Shown here: positions 27,015 through 37,631 of the stretch, one piece after another
How positions within the stretch are numbered: the first letter of the stretch is position 1
How the letters are laid out: the number at the start of each line of letters is the position of its first letter
Source of the DNA: Ruminococcaceae bacterium R-25
GTDB taxonomy: Bacteria; Bacillota; Clostridia; Saccharofermentanales; Saccharofermentanaceae
Assembly: GCA_003149065.1 (NCBI GenBank)
Contig: QGFZ01000001.1
Location: 620,001 to 684,000, forward strand
Reading direction: 5' to 3'
DNA length: 64,000 bases
The notes under the pieces: model-generated
What the model saw: only the letters and a program-made list of their open reading frames with translations
Told to the model about the DNA's origin: nothing
Database searches by the model: none
Made by a program: the position numbers and the translations under genes

Positions 27015-29180
27015 ATGAGTAAGAAATTAGTCATTGTTGAGTCTCCTGCCAAGTCAAAGACTATCGGCAGATATCTTGGAAGCGATTATATCATTTCAGC
27101 TTCGTTAGGTCATATCAGGGATCTTCCTTCCGGAAATCTCGGTGTAGATGTTAAAAATAACTTCAGACCTTTGTACATTACCATGAAGGGAAAGGAGAAG
27201 GTCGTAAGAGACCTTAAGCTCTTGGCTGCTGATTGCGACGAGATACTGCTCGCAACGGACCCTGACCGCGAGGGTGAAGCAATTGCATGGCACTTAGCCA
27301 AGGTCCTTAAGATCGATCCTGATTCAAAGTGCAGGATCACATTTAACGAGATCACTAAAACTGCAGTTCAGGAAGCTATTAAGAATCCCAGAGCCATCAA
27401 CATGAATCTTGCAAATGCTCAGCAGGCAAGACGAATCCTTGACAGACTCGTAGGTTACGAATTGAGTCCGCTTCTTTGGAAGAAGATCAGAAAAGGCTTA
27501 TCCGCAGGACGTGTACAGTCTGTAGCTACAAAGATCGTTATGGACAGAGATGCTGAGATCGACAGCTTTAAGCCTGAAGAATACTGGCTTATCAAGGCTC
27601 TCGTAACACCAGGAAAGAATTCTGATAAGTTCCTTTTGGGTTACTACGGCGTAGCTGAAGGCGATAAGATCAGAAAAGATGATCTTAAGTGCCTTGAAGA
27701 TGCTCAGGAAGTATTAGATGCTGTAGGATCAGGACCTTTGGTCGTTGATTCAGTCAAGAAGGGCAAGAAGGAGAGAAATCCTTATCCTCCGTTTACTACA
27801 TCAACACTCCAGCAGGAAGCATCAAAGAGATTAGGTTTCTCATCTAAGAAGACGATGTCTATTGCCCAGCAGCTCTATGAAGGCGTAGAGGTTGCAGGAC
27901 AGGGCCAGACAGCTCTCGTATCTTATATCAGAACTGACTCCGTCCGTATTTCGGAAGAGGCTGTTGCTGCTGCAAATAAGCTCATCAAGGAGAGATTCGG
28001 TAAAGAATATTGTTCTCCTTATAACAGACAGTATAAGAATAAGAATTCAGCTCAGGATGCTCACGAAGCTATAAGACCTACACATTTTGACTTAGACCCA
28101 AGAGACATCAGGTCTTCACTTACAAACGACCAGTATAAGCTCTACCAGCTTATCTGGGACAGATTCCTTGCTACACAGATGGCAGCATGCAAACTCGATA
28201 CAGTTACATGCCAGGCATCATGCAACAACAGGATCTTCAGAGCTACAGGTGAGACTGTTACATTTAAGGGATTCCTTGTTCTATACGATGATATCGCAGA
28301 AGATCAGAACAAGACTGACGATACAGACGGCAAGGCAATTATTCCGCCTCTTGAAGACGGCATGAAGCTTGAACTTTTGGACCTTAAGTCTTTGCAGAAG
28401 TTTACAACTCCGCCGCCGCATTATACAGAAGCTACACTTATCAAGGCTTTGGAAGAATACGGAATCGGCAGACCTTCAACATATGCGCCTACGATCTCTA
28501 CGATCCTTGACCGTAAGTATATTGAAAAGAACGGAAGACTTCTCCAGATCACAGATCTCGGAAAGATCGTTACAAATATGCTCGCTGAAAACTTCAGCGA
28601 GATCGTCGACCTCTCATTTACGGCTGATATGGAAACAAAGCTCGACGAAGTTGAAGAAGGTAAAGAAGAATGGGAAGAAGTACTTAATGCTTTCTATCCC
28701 GAATTCAATTCACAGATCAAGGCTGCCCAGGAATCTATCGATAAGATCACATTTGAGCCTGAAAAGACCGGTGAGGTCTGCCCCCAGTGCGGTGCAGAGC
28801 TCGTTTATAAGGAAGGCAGATACGGTAAGTTTATTGCTTGCTCTAATTTCCCTGAGTGCAATTACACAAAGAACATCGTTGTTTATGCAAAGGGCGTATG
28901 CCCCAAGTGCGGATCTGGACTTCTCGTACACAAGTCAAAGAAGTACAGAAACAAGTCTTTCTATACATGTGACAAGCAGGGAACAGATCCTAACTGCGAT
29001 TTCATCTCTTGGGATCTTCCTATCGAAGGCAAGTTCTGCCCTGAATGCGGCAGCTACATGATCCTTAAGCACTTCGGCAAGAAGGCTTATCCCAGATGTT
29101 CTAATAAGGACTGCGCAACAAACGCAAGAAAGAGCAGAAAATCTTCAGATAAGAAGAACGAAAACGAAGATGAAGAGTGA
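27015..29180 (+). CDS. topA: DNA topoisomerase I (type IA)
   Basis: A 721-residue enzyme that relaxes negative supercoils. The TOPRIM domain begins [18 protein letters not shown] and contains [15 protein letters not shown] near residue 80. The catalytic Tyr is in [12 protein letters not shown] near 304. The C-terminus carries zinc-ribbon motifs: CPQCGAEL and CSNFPEC near 590-615, CPKCGSGL near 633, and a third unit CPECGSYM with CSNKDC near 675-700. Length and order fit TopA. It overlaps trmFO by 11 bp, the order seen in many Firmicutes. The upstream palindrome could make its expression supercoiling-sensitive, which is inference. Confidence 0.97.
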   Translation: MSKKLVIVESPAKSKTIGRYLGSDYIISASLGHIRDLPSGNLGVDVKNNFRPLYITMKGKEKVVRDLKLLAADCDEILLATDPDREGEAIAWHLAKVLKIDPDSKCRITFNEITKTAVQEAIKNPRAINMNLANAQQARRILDRLVGYELSPLLWKKIRKGLSAGRVQSVATKIVMDRDAEIDSFKPEEYWLIKALVTPGKNSDKFLLGYYGVAEGDKIRKDDLKCLEDAQEVLDAVGSGPLVVDSVKKGKKERNPYPPFTTSTLQQEASKRLGFSSKKTMSIAQQLYEGVEVAGQGQTALVSYIRTDSVRISEEAVAAANKLIKERFGKEYCSPYNRQYKNKNSAQDAHEAIRPTHFDLDPRDIRSSLTNDQYKLYQLIWDRFLATQMAACKLDTVTCQASCNNRIFRATGETVTFKGFLVLYDDIAEDQNKTDDTDGKAIIPPLEDGMKLELLDLKSLQKFTTPPPHYTEATLIKALEEYGIGRPSTYAPTISTILDRKYIEKNGRLLQITDLGKIVTNMLAENFSEIVDLSFTADMETKLDEVEEGKEEWEEVLNAFYPEFNSQIKAAQESIDKITFEPEKTGEVCPQCGAELVYKEGRYGKFIACSNFPECNYTKNIVVYAKGVCPKCGSGLLVHKSKKYRNKSFYTCDKQGTDPNCDFISWDLPIEGKFCPECGSYMILKHFGKKAYPRCSNKDCATNARKSRKSSDKKNENEDEE

Positions 29181-30513
29181 TCCTGTTGTAACTATTATCG
29201 GTGCAGGTTTAGCCGGCTCCGAGGCCGCTAATATCTGTGCGCGTATGGGCGTTCATGTAAAGCTTTACGAGATGAAGCCTGTTAAATATTCTCCTGCGCA
29301 TCACTCTGAAAATTTCGCAGAGCTCGTCTGCAGCAATTCCTTAAGAGCTGCTGCCAGGGAAAATGCCATCGGTCTTCTTAAGGAGGAATTAAGGCATTTA
29401 GGCTCGCTCATAATGGAAGCAGCCGATAAGAGTGCTATTCCTGCAGGAGGCGCTCTTGCTGTTGACAGAGACGAGTTCTCAGGATTTATAACTGAATCTA
29501 TTAAGAACAATCCGCTTATTGAGGTTATTCCCGGCGAGGTTACGAAGATCCCTGAAGAGGGAATCGTTATCGTTGCGACAGGTCCTCTTACTGAAGGTGA
29601 TCTTTTCGAAGACATCCTTAGAGTAACAGGCGATACATCCGGCCTGCATTTCTTTGACAGCGCAGCACCTATCGTTACAGGCGATTCCATCGACATGACC
29701 AAGGCTTTCAGAGCTTCAAGATACGGCAAGGGCGGAGACGATTATATCAACTGCCCCATGACTAAAGAGCAGTATCTCGCATTCAGGGAAGAACTCGTAA
29801 ATGCCGAGAGGGCAGAGGTCAAGAATTTTGACAGAGAGATAGTTTTCGAAGGCTGCATGCCTATCGAAGTCATGGCTCAAAGAGGCGTTGATACGATGAG
29901 GTTCGGACCTTTAAAGGGCGTCGGACTTATCGATCCTGCTACGGGTAAAGAACCTTATGCTAATCTTCAGTTGAGACAGGATGACAGAGCCAAGACCATG
30001 TATAATCTCGTCGGATTCCAGACAAGACTTAAGTGGCCGGAGCAAAAGCGTGTTTTCGGCATGATCCCGGGTCTTGAAAATGCCGAATATACAAGATACG
30101 GCGTAATGCACCGTAATACGTTCCTAAATTCGCCTTTATATCTTTCATCTCATTACAGCTTGAGAGCTAAACCTGACATTTTCTTTGCAGGGCAGATCAC
30201 AGGCGTTGAAGGTTATATCGAATCCACGGCTTCAGGCTTTATGGCAGGATTCTATGCTGCCCAGAGAGCTCTTGGTTTGGAGCCATCTTATGAACCTGAT
30301 GCATGTACGGTTATCGGCTCTATGGCTCTTTATGTTTCCGATCCTAATATTAAGAAGTTCCAGCCTATGAATGCCAACTTCGGAATCGTAAGTCCTATCG
30401 AAGGAAGATTCAAGGGCAAGACAGCTAAGAAGGATAAGAATAATGCGCTTGCAGACAGAGCATTAGAGCACCTTAAGGCATTTGAAGAAAGCGTAGAAAA
30501 ACTTACCACATAA
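29170..30513 (+). CDS. trmFO: Methylenetetrahydrofolate--tRNA-(uracil-5-)-methyltransferase
   Basis: A 447-residue flavoprotein that forms 5-methyluridine at position 54 of tRNA with methylene-THF as carbon donor and FAD as reductant. The N-terminal FAD-binding motif is [20 protein letters not shown] at residues 8-28. Family motifs LVCSNSLRA near 52, [15 protein letters not shown] near 240 and [20 protein letters not shown] near 340 are present. The start overlaps the end of topA by 11 bp. The stop overlaps the next start by one base, so it is coupled on both sides. Confidence 0.96.
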   Translation: MKSDPVVTIIGAGLAGSEAANICARMGVHVKLYEMKPVKYSPAHHSENFAELVCSNSLRAAARENAIGLLKEELRHLGSLIMEAADKSAIPAGGALAVDRDEFSGFITESIKNNPLIEVIPGEVTKIPEEGIVIVATGPLTEGDLFEDILRVTGDTSGLHFFDSAAPIVTGDSIDMTKAFRASRYGKGGDDYINCPMTKEQYLAFREELVNAERAEVKNFDREIVFEGCMPIEVMAQRGVDTMRFGPLKGVGLIDPATGKEPYANLQLRQDDRAKTMYNLVGFQTRLKWPEQKRVFGMIPGLENAEYTRYGVMHRNTFLNSPLYLSSHYSLRAKPDIFFAGQITGVEGYIESTASGFMAGFYAAQRALGLEPSYEPDACTVIGSMALYVSDPNIKKFQPMNANFGIVSPIEGRFKGKTAKKDKNNALADRALEHLKAFEESVEKLTT

Positions 30514-31439
30514 TGGCTCAGGACATTAAAAACAGCAAAGATTTTGAAGAAAGAGCAAAAGGTCCTTTTGCTCATTTCTTTATATCCGGATGGAATCATC
30601 TGGTAAGGCTCATGGGAGTTAATGTCCTTTTCATGCTGTGTAATATTCCGGCTCTTGCGATTGCAGCAGGGTTTGCGATCGTTTTTATGCCCGGACTTAT
30701 CAATGCTTTTGATCTTGGTAAGTTTATAAGTGTGCCAGTTAATGAAGGCATGATAACTCCTATTGATACATATGCTGTTTCTTCACAACTTTTGATGCTT
30801 CTTTATGTGTTCTTCATTGTTTCGATCACGGCAAGTCTTCTTGTATGCGTAGGACCTTTCCAGGCAGGCTTTGCTCAGGTTTATAAGGACATAAGAAACG
30901 GTACGTCAGTTTCTTTATTCGGAAGCTTTAAGGTCGGCCTTAAAGAGAACTGGAAGAAGTCACTTGTATCGATGTTTATAGGGATCTTCTTTACTGCGGT
31001 TATCTTACTTGCAGTAAGCTTTTATCTTAATATGAAAACTGATGTCGGTATCGTTATCGGTACGGTTTTCTGCGTCCTTTTTGTTGCTTTTATACTTATC
31101 CAGAATTTCGTCTATAACCTGATGGTTATGACTGATCTTAAGCTCGGTCAGATCTATAAGAATGCCATATTGTTTATTCTGATAAGATTTGCTCCTTGCC
31201 TTGCTTTGGGAATAGTCGCAGCTCTTTTTTATGTAATTATCCCATTTTATCTTTTGATGTCGGCTTCTTATGTTACGCTCGGTGTCTTTGTTTTCCTTTA
31301 TTCCTTTGTTGTTGTTTCATGGGTCCAGTATGGACTTAGTTGCTATACGGGACATCTGGTAGATAAATATGTGGCAGAAGAAATAAAAGAAGAAAAATCA
31401 GAAGATGTTGAGTTAGAATTAGATAGTAAGGAAGACTAA
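30513..31439 (+). CDS. DUF624-like polytopic membrane protein
   Basis: A 308-residue protein with about six membrane helices. The N-terminal part, GPFAHFFISGWNHLVRLMGV then FMLCNIPALA, resembles DUF624/YesL proteins, which often sit next to sugar ABC transporters in Firmicutes but have no settled function. A soluble segment with FQAGFAQVYKDIRNGTSV lies in the middle, as in YesL. The C-terminus is acidic (EEIKEEKSEDVELELDSKED). Here the neighbour is a PP2C phosphatase gene 32 bp downstream rather than a transporter. Confidence 0.7.
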   Translation: MAQDIKNSKDFEERAKGPFAHFFISGWNHLVRLMGVNVLFMLCNIPALAIAAGFAIVFMPGLINAFDLGKFISVPVNEGMITPIDTYAVSSQLLMLLYVFFIVSITASLLVCVGPFQAGFAQVYKDIRNGTSVSLFGSFKVGLKENWKKSLVSMFIGIFFTAVILLAVSFYLNMKTDVGIVIGTVFCVLFVAFILIQNFVYNLMVMTDLKLGQIYKNAILFILIRFAPCLALGIVAALFYVIIPFYLLMSASYVTLGVFVFLYSFVVVSWVQYGLSCYTGHLVDKYVAEEIKEEKSEDVELELDSKED

Positions 31440-31471
31440 CTCATTACCTTTAAGGATAGATTTGGCAGGCG

Positions 31472-32368
31472 ATGTACGATTTTGACCTTTTGCCCGGCGA
31501 TACTGTTTTCGCGATCGAAGTAGCACTGGCATTATTTGCCATTGCTTTTGTGTCGTTTACTGCCATATCGATCTATACATTGATCAAGACTACTATTTTT
31601 CAGAAAAAGCACGAAGATAAATTAAAACTCATGGTTGACGTTGCTTATTTTCATGAGCGCGGAAAAAGAGGCAACCAGGAAGACTCCGTATATATTTCGC
31701 CATTGGAAAATCTCGAAACGAACGGCTTTGTCGCTGCATGTTCTGACGGCATGGGCGGACTTTTAAACGGTGAAGTCGTATCCAAATATGTAACCGATAC
31801 TTTGTCAGAAAAGTTTCCTTTCAAATTCGAAGACAGAGCTGAGATCGCGAAAATGATCACTGAGATCTCGGATAAGGTCTATGACGAATATCACTTGAGC
31901 GCCGGTGCGACCCTTGTTATGGTTCATATCTTGGATGATCTTTTAAACTTTTATAACCTGGGTGACAGCAACATAATCCTTATCAGAAATAACCATGCGA
32001 CTCTTCTTAATAACAAGCAGAATTATGCTGCGGTTATGATAAAGAAGTTTTCGGAAGGCGGTATTGATACTGTCGATGCTTATAAGGATTCGAGAGCAAG
32101 GGGCCTTACGGATTTTGTAGGAAACCATAAATGCAATGTCCAGATGACAAAAAGGCCGATGAGGCTCAGGGATAATGATATTATTATCGTAGGTTCGGAC
32201 GGCGTTACGGATTCGATGCCTTTAAACCGTATCGTAAGCCACATCCATTCTGACCAGAACGCGACAAGTATTGCCCGGATGATCAAGTATGGTGTTAAAT
32301 CGAGTAAAAATCCCAGACAGGATAATTACTCGGCGATTATTATCAAGCTTCGCAGGAGCACGGTGTGA
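31472..32368 (+). CDS. Membrane-anchored PP2C-family protein phosphatase
   Basis: A 298-residue protein with one N-terminal membrane helix (about residues 12-35) and a cytosolic PP2C domain. Metal-site motifs are GKRGNQEDSVY near 67, ACSDGMGGLLNGEV near 89, LGDSN near 167, VGSDGVTDSMP near 242 and RQDNYSAIII near 285, so all main Asp ligands are present and it should be active. PP2C enzymes dephosphorylate Ser/Thr residues, often opposite a Hanks-type kinase, but no kinase is visible in this window. It overlaps the following PP2C-like gene by 4 bp. Confidence 0.88.
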   Translation: MYDFDLLPGDTVFAIEVALALFAIAFVSFTAISIYTLIKTTIFQKKHEDKLKLMVDVAYFHERGKRGNQEDSVYISPLENLETNGFVAACSDGMGGLLNGEVVSKYVTDTLSEKFPFKFEDRAEIAKMITEISDKVYDEYHLSAGATLVMVHILDDLLNFYNLGDSNIILIRNNHATLLNNKQNYAAVMIKKFSEGGIDTVDAYKDSRARGLTDFVGNHKCNVQMTKRPMRLRDNDIIIVGSDGVTDSMPLNRIVSHIHSDQNATSIARMIKYGVKSSKNPRQDNYSAIIIKLRRSTV

Positions 32369-32907
32369 TAGAGTATTACACATTTAAGCACAGGGGAGAT
32401 GCCCTTGATTTTACGGACGAGGTTTTCTTAAGGCTCGTTCCGAATCTTACTGTTGCTCTGTTTTACGGAAGCAAACTTAAGGTAGCACCCAAAAGCCAGG
32501 CTTTATTGTTTTCTGAGATCCTTAACAGCGAAGAGGGCAGCAAGAGCATCGAATACTTATCTTCCGTATTCGATGAATGCCTTGATGAGGAATCTGAATA
32601 CCTTATCCTAAGAGTTATGAAAAACGGTGTTGAATGCTACAGGCGCGGAAGCGTGTTTGCCAAGATCGTAAAAGACGGGCAGATACATGTGCTCCCGAAC
32701 GGTATCTTTGGTCTTAATAAAGGCGACGGTATTGTCTGCGCAACATCCAATTTCTATAAGTATCTTACTAATGAAGGAATCTTGGCGGATGCTCTTGTAT
32801 CAGGTACGTGCAATGACTGGATGAATCTGATGGTAAGAAGAATATCAGACCAGTGCCAGCTTAAATGTGGAAATCTGTCTGCCGTAACGCTGATGCTTAA
32901 CGATTAG
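32365..32907 (+). CDS. Small protein resembling a degenerate PP2C domain
   Basis: A 180-residue soluble protein starting at a GTG that overlaps the phosphatase stop by 4 bp (GTGATAG arrangement). I recognise no named family. Its second half reads like the end of a PP2C domain: a short strand region, NKGDGIVCATSNFYKYL in place of the usual GDxxLLxSDG, and a final CGNLSAVTLML in place of the usual DNxSAIxxxL. The metal-binding Asp residues are missing, so if related it is catalytically dead. It may be a regulatory or substrate-binding partner of the active phosphatase. The homology is inferred by eye. Confidence 0.6.
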   Translation: MIEYYTFKHRGDALDFTDEVFLRLVPNLTVALFYGSKLKVAPKSQALLFSEILNSEEGSKSIEYLSSVFDECLDEESEYLILRVMKNGVECYRRGSVFAKIVKDGQIHVLPNGIFGLNKGDGIVCATSNFYKYLTNEGILADALVSGTCNDWMNLMVRRISDQCQLKCGNLSAVTLMLND

Positions 32908-35329
32908 TACCGTTTAAGTGACTTTTTAAAGCGAGCTTTATTATCCTTCTGGCAGACCTCTCGATATCTTCACCTGTTATAAGGCCTTTCTTATAAGCCT
33001 TCATTATCTTTGACGGAATATGAGGTAAGCCGGGCATAATAAGATCCGTTCCTGCTTTGCAGCAGAGTTCGTCAAGGCTCTCGTGGTGTCCTGTAGCAAA
33101 CCAGTCGGTCATGACGATTCCGTCAAAGCCCCATTCGTTTCTTAATATCTTTGTCTGAAGGTCGTAATTAAGAGCGGTGTAGATACCGTTGAGCTTATTG
33201 TAGCTGCACATGACAGCTTCTGGATTTTCACCGGTTATTGCGATCCTGAATGCCTTAAGATAGATCTCACGAAGCGTTCTTTCATCCATATTTGAGGATG
33301 AGACATTACGCTTTGTTTCCAGGTTATTTGCAGCAAAATGCTTTAAAGTAGGGAAGCACCCGTCTTTATCGTGAACGCCCCTGATCACATGCTTTGCCAT
33401 AAGGCCTGTAAGGACTGGATCTTCAGAATAATATTCGTAGTTTCTTCCGCACAAAGGATTTCTGTGAATGTTTAATGCAGGCGCGAGCCAGAAGACAACG
33501 CCGTATTCTTTCATTTCAGAAGCTACAGCGGTTCCCAACAATCTCGCATGATTAACATCCCAAGTCTGAGCTACAACAGTCTCAGAGGGCCATGAGGTGC
33601 AGTACTGATAGAAAAGCTCTTTGCCGTCTTTATCTTCGTCAGTTGTACCGATCTTCGAGATCTTATGTACATGTCTTAAAGATTCCGGCAGTGTAGGGAT
33701 CGCAAAAAGATTATGAAGAGGTCTTGTCGAGACCTTTGTAAGATTCAGTCCCTGCGGGCCGTCTGCCATAGGCATGGAATCAACGCCTTTATGGAAAAGC
33801 TTTGACGTTGTATATCCGACAGCACCAAATACTCTGTGTCTGAAAGGACCGAAGTAAGTCCTGCCGACTAAAAGCCTGCACATATCTTTGATCGAGAGAC
33901 CAGAAATGATCCTGTCTATCTCATCGTCCTTTTCGAGTTCCGGAGTCTTATAGGTGTGAGTAATTGTTTTTATCTCTGATGCTTTAATCGTATTCCTTCT
34001 TATATCATCGGGAATGTTTCTTGTGCTTTTATCGTGAATGATATAGTCGATATTGCGGCTTGTTCTTGTAATGTCTTCAGTCTTTTCCGTGATGCAGTCG
34101 CCGTCCAGCTCTAAAACGAGCAGGGGAAGATCATTTAAATAGATAACATATTCGCCCTGTTCCAATATGAACTGGTGCTTATCGTTGTCAAAACCAGCGA
34201 AATCTTTGAGGTCGAAACCAAGTGAAACGAAATCGCGTTTGCCGGGCTCGATAACAACGGTCTTAGTAAATGCCGCAAGGCTTCTTTTTTCTCTGATGAG
34301 CTTATTTTCTGGGCAGGATAACCAGAGCATAAGAACTTCACGGCCTTTGGTATCTCCTGTGTTAGTAACTTCAACATCAACAGACACTTTGGTCCTTCTG
34401 TTGGCACAGTATTTGACTTCAGATTTAAAAGTCGTATAGCTTAATCCGTAGCCGAAACTGTATCTCGGCTTGATGTTCTTTTTATCAAACCATCTGTAAC
34501 CGACAAAGATCCCTTCTTTGTAGTCTTCCTGGAACTTGTCAGGGTTTCTTTCAGAGAAAGTATCAGATGAAGGGTAGTCCTCGTATTTATATCCCCAGGT
34601 GTCAGCGAGTTTTCCTGAAGGAGTTACTTTGCCGGTAAGGATATCTGCCAGAGCATTTCCTGATTCCATGCCGCCCTGCATGAGAAGAACGACAGCGGAA
34701 AACTTTATCTCATCTAAGAATGATAGGTCTATTACAGCTCCGACATTTAAAACGAGGATAGAATCCTTATAGTGCTTTGTGATAGAACGCATGAGATTGA
34801 TCTCATCTTCTGTAGCATAGTAATCGCCGGGAATGTCTTTCCTGTCAGCGCCTTCGCCTGACTGTCTTGCCAAAACATAGACAGCCGTATCAGTATCTGT
34901 CTTGTTGTTAACAGCAGACCCGGCAGGAAGATAGAACGGATTATCAGCCGCATAATCCATATGTTCCATGAAAGGAACCTTGCGCATGGCTTTCTTTAGA
35001 TACGTCTTATATTCATGAAGCTTTCTTTCGAACAGCTCATCGTATTCATCAAGCCAGTCTCCGGTTGTAATAGTGATACCGGCATTCTTTAATCCGTCTT
35101 CTATATTTACGTTATATCTTGGGTTGTTTTCGCCTGAACCGGTACCTCCGAAAACAGTATGCCTTGCGCCTGCACCGTAAAGAGCGACTTTTTTGGTTTG
35201 AAGAGGGAGGATGCCGTTATTTTCGAGAAGCACGATACCATCAGCACTGATAGTCCTCGCGAGATCTCTGTGTTCTGATTCCCGCTCAGATACAGTCGTG
35301 CTTTTCTGTGCATAGAAAACAGGCTTCAT
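32897..35329 (-). CDS. Glycoside hydrolase family 3 beta-glucosidase, circularly permuted
   Basis: An 810-residue enzyme with GH3 domains in swapped order. The GH3 C-terminal alpha/beta domain comes first (GIVLLENNGILPL near 31, GTGSGENNPRYN near 62, then GESG-free LNVGAVIDLSFL), followed by a fibronectin-III-like part (VEVTNTGDTKGREVLMLWLS near 314). The catalytic barrel comes last: MADGPQGLN near 527, WLAPALNIHRNPLCGRNYEY near 625, FPTLKHFAAN near 667 and nucleophile Asp in GIVMTDWFA near 756. No signal peptide, so it probably acts on imported oligosaccharides. Similar order is known from Ruminococcus albus and Butyrivibrio. It starts one base after tgt and overlaps the convergent gene by 11 bp. 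Confidence 0.92.
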   Translation of the reverse strand: MKPVFYAQKSTTVSERESEHRDLARTISADGIVLLENNGILPLQTKKVALYGAGARHTVFGGTGSGENNPRYNVNIEDGLKNAGITITTGDWLDEYDELFERKLHEYKTYLKKAMRKVPFMEHMDYAADNPFYLPAGSAVNNKTDTDTAVYVLARQSGEGADRKDIPGDYYATEDEINLMRSITKHYKDSILVLNVGAVIDLSFLDEIKFSAVVLLMQGGMESGNALADILTGKVTPSGKLADTWGYKYEDYPSSDTFSERNPDKFQEDYKEGIFVGYRWFDKKNIKPRYSFGYGLSYTTFKSEVKYCANRRTKVSVDVEVTNTGDTKGREVLMLWLSCPENKLIREKRSLAAFTKTVVIEPGKRDFVSLGFDLKDFAGFDNDKHQFILEQGEYVIYLNDLPLLVLELDGDCITEKTEDITRTSRNIDYIIHDKSTRNIPDDIRRNTIKASEIKTITHTYKTPELEKDDEIDRIISGLSIKDMCRLLVGRTYFGPFRHRVFGAVGYTTSKLFHKGVDSMPMADGPQGLNLTKVSTRPLHNLFAIPTLPESLRHVHKISKIGTTDEDKDGKELFYQYCTSWPSETVVAQTWDVNHARLLGTAVASEMKEYGVVFWLAPALNIHRNPLCGRNYEYYSEDPVLTGLMAKHVIRGVHDKDGCFPTLKHFAANNLETKRNVSSSNMDERTLREIYLKAFRIAITGENPEAVMCSYNKLNGIYTALNYDLQTKILRNEWGFDGIVMTDWFATGHHESLDELCCKAGTDLIMPGLPHIPSKIMKAYKKGLITGEDIERSARRIIKLALKSHLNGTNR

Positions 35330-35330
35330 A

Positions 35331-36449
35331 TTAACCTAATCTCTCGTAGAACTCTTTTCTGAAATCTCCGAGACGGTCTTCTGCGATTGCCTGACGGATC
35401 CTTTCCATGAGGACCAGGAGGAAATAGATATTGTGATATGTGCAGAGTCTTAAGCCGAACATCTCGTTTGCCTTGATCAGGTGTCTGACGTAAGCAGCCG
35501 AGAAATTGGTGCATGCGTAGCAGTTGCAGTCAGGATCCATGGGACCGAAATCTTCTGCGAACTTCTTATCTCTGATTATCTTTTTGCCGTAATCGGTAAG
35601 GATCGTTCCGTGTCTGCCCATTCTGGTAGGAAGGACGCAGTCAAACATATCGACGCCTCTGCACGAGCCTTCGATGAGATAATCGGGAGTACCGACACCC
35701 ATCAGGTATCTTGGCTTTTCTTCAGGCATGAGGGGAACTGTGCAGTCGATCATGTCGATGAAAAGGTTCTTGGGTTCACCGACGGAGATTCCTCCGATAG
35801 CAAAACCGGGAAGATCAAAAGAAGTGATCGCATCAGCGCTCTTTTTTCTGAGATCAGGATACATTGAACCCTGGATGATACCGAACAAAGCCTGTTCGTC
35901 AGGTCTCTTATGAGCTTCGATACAGCGCTCGAGCCATCTTGTTGTCCTTGCCTGTGATCTGTCAGCATAAGAATGCTCAGAAGGGTAAGGGCAGCATTCG
36001 TCAAAAGCCATTATGATGTCAGCGCCAAGATCGTTTTGTACCTGCATTGAAATCTCAGGTGTTAAGAAGAGCTTTCTGCCATCGATGTGTGAACTGAATT
36101 TAACGCCTTCTTCCTTGATGTCCTTGGGCTTGGAAAGAGAGAAAACCTGGAATCCGCCGCTGTCTGTAAGGATGGCGCCTTTCCAGTTCATGAACTTATG
36201 AAGACCGCCTGCTTTGGCAACGATATCGCTGCCGGGTCTGAGCCAGAGGTGGTATGTATTGGAGAGCATGATGCCTGCGCCCATTCCATATACTTCTTCA
36301 GGGCTCATGCCTTTTACGGAAGCCTGTGTTCCTACAGGCATGAAGGCGGGCGTCATGAAGGTCCCGTGAGGTGTGTGGACCTTACCTAATCTCGCACCTG
36401 TCTGGGCGCATGTGTGAATGTGCTCGTACCATACGGGAAAGTTGGACAT
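35331..36449 (-). CDS. tgt: tRNA-guanine transglycosylase (queuine tRNA-ribosyltransferase)
   Basis: A 372-residue zinc enzyme that exchanges the wobble guanine of GUN anticodons for preQ1. Motifs are [18 protein letters not shown] near residue 24, [10 protein letters not shown] near 94, [10 protein letters not shown] near 144, GGISVGEP near 215, and the zinc ligands CNCYAC near 305 with the distant His of YHNIYF. The start is ATG 36447-36449, one base after the queA stop and served by TTGGAGAA; a longer frame upstream lies inside queA. It is co-transcribed with queA, its functional partner in queuosine synthesis. Confidence 0.97.
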   Translation of the reverse strand: MSNFPVWYEHIHTCAQTGARLGKVHTPHGTFMTPAFMPVGTQASVKGMSPEEVYGMGAGIMLSNTYHLWLRPGSDIVAKAGGLHKFMNWKGAILTDSGGFQVFSLSKPKDIKEEGVKFSSHIDGRKLFLTPEISMQVQNDLGADIIMAFDECCPYPSEHSYADRSQARTTRWLERCIEAHKRPDEQALFGIIQGSMYPDLRKKSADAITSFDLPGFAIGGISVGEPKNLFIDMIDCTVPLMPEEKPRYLMGVGTPDYLIEGSCRGVDMFDCVLPTRMGRHGTILTDYGKKIIRDKKFAEDFGPMDPDCNCYACTNFSAAYVRHLIKANEMFGLRLCTYHNIYFLLVLMERIRQAIAEDRLGDFRKEFYERLG

Positions 36450-36450
36450 A

Positions 36451-37488
36451 TCAGTTCTCCAAATCAGTAATGAACATTGCGTCGCCGAAAGAGAAGAACC
36501 GGTATTCTTCTTCGACTGCATGCTTGTATGCGTTTAATACATTTTCTCTGCCTGCCAAGGCTGATACCAACATTATCAATGTTGATTCAGGCAAATGGAA
36601 GTTTGTGATAAGTGAATTAACACACTTAAACTCATAGCCGGGATAGATAAAGATCTGCGTATAGCCTGAAGCCGGCATCATTTCAGGATCGTTGGAAGCA
36701 ACGGTTTCAAGAGTTCTCGTTGACGTGGTTCCGACTGAGATTATTCTTCTGCCTTCGCTTCTGGCTTTTCTTATGATGTCTGAAGCTTCCTTGGGGAAGT
36801 CATACCACTCGGAATGCATCTCGTGATCTTCAATTGTCTCAGCCTTAACGGGTCTGAATGTTCCAAGACCTACGTGTAGCGTAAGCTCAGCGATCTCAAC
36901 ACCCATAGCCTGTAATTCGGCCAGCAGTTCTTTCGTGAAGTGAAGACCTGCAGTAGGAGCAGCGGCAGAACCTGAATCCTTGGAATATACAGTCTGATAA
37001 CGCTCAGGATCATCAAGCTTCTCATGGATATAAGGCGGGAGTGGGATCGTTCCTGCTTTATCAAGGACTTCTTCCCAAACACCTTTGAATTCAAATCTTA
37101 TAATCCTGTTGCCGCTCTCAAGCACCTGTTCGCACTCGGCTTCAAGTTCGCCGGGAATAAAGGTCATGCGCTTGCCTTCTCTGACTTTTTTGCCCGGGCG
37201 TGCTAATGTCTCCCAGTGATTGTCGTCGATCCTCTTTAAAAGAAGAAGCTCAACCGGGCTTTGTGTATCAGAACGGACGCCAAGTAATCTGGCAGGAATA
37301 ACTCTGGTGTTGTTGATTACAAGAACGTCTCCTTTTCTAAGGAATTTCTTGATATCAGGGAAGTGACCGTCAATTGTTCTGCCGGTCTTTTTGTCGAGTA
37401 CCAAAAGGCGTGATGCCAGACGGTCCTTTGTGGGAACCTGGGCAATGAGCCTCTCGGGCAGATCGTAGTAAAAATCAGAAGTTTTCAT
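36451..37488 (-). CDS. queA: S-adenosylmethionine:tRNA ribosyltransferase-isomerase
   Basis: A 345-residue enzyme that transfers the ribosyl group of S-adenosylmethionine to preQ1 in tRNA to make epoxyqueuosine. It begins [19 protein letters not shown] and has the family blocks [16 protein letters not shown] near 63, VELLLLKR near 86, [14 protein letters not shown] near 183, [14 protein letters not shown] near 210 and INTSRTL-like [10 protein letters not shown] near 260. The start ATG 37486-37488 is chosen by family N-terminus; the frame remains open for 18 codons upstream. It heads the queA-tgt-glucosidase unit. Confidence 0.96.
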   Translation of the reverse strand: MKTSDFYYDLPERLIAQVPTKDRLASRLLVLDKKTGRTIDGHFPDIKKFLRKGDVLVINNTRVIPARLLGVRSDTQSPVELLLLKRIDDNHWETLARPGKKVREGKRMTFIPGELEAECEQVLESGNRIIRFEFKGVWEEVLDKAGTIPLPPYIHEKLDDPERYQTVYSKDSGSAAAPTAGLHFTKELLAELQAMGVEIAELTLHVGLGTFRPVKAETIEDHEMHSEWYDFPKEASDIIRKARSEGRRIISVGTTSTRTLETVASNDPEMMPASGYTQIFIYPGYEFKCVNSLITNFHLPESTLIMLVSALAGRENVLNAYKHAVEEEYRFFSFGDAMFITDLEN

Positions 37489-37592
37489 ATTCCATGCCTT
37501 ATTAATAAAAATATAACGACAGAAGTTTATCACAAAATACAAGAAAATGCGGATTCACATATCGGTATTTGATATAACAAGAATAGTTGGTT

Positions 37593-37601
37593 TGCTAAAA
37601 T
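37593..37601 (+). promoter_or_regulatory. Extended -10 promoter candidate for the epimerase gene
   Basis: TGCTAAAAT, an extended -10, lies 31 bp before ATG 37632, in the 143-bp gap between divergent queA and the epimerase gene. No good -35 is visible. Confidence 0.35.
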
Positions 37602-37631
37602 TTTCGAAAATACAACATAAGGAGAATCCCT

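Noticed and set aside
28369-29061. Plus-strand frame of 230 codons within topA
   Set aside because: It is out of frame with the zinc-ribbon-coding region and is rich in Ser and Arg, as expected for a shadow.
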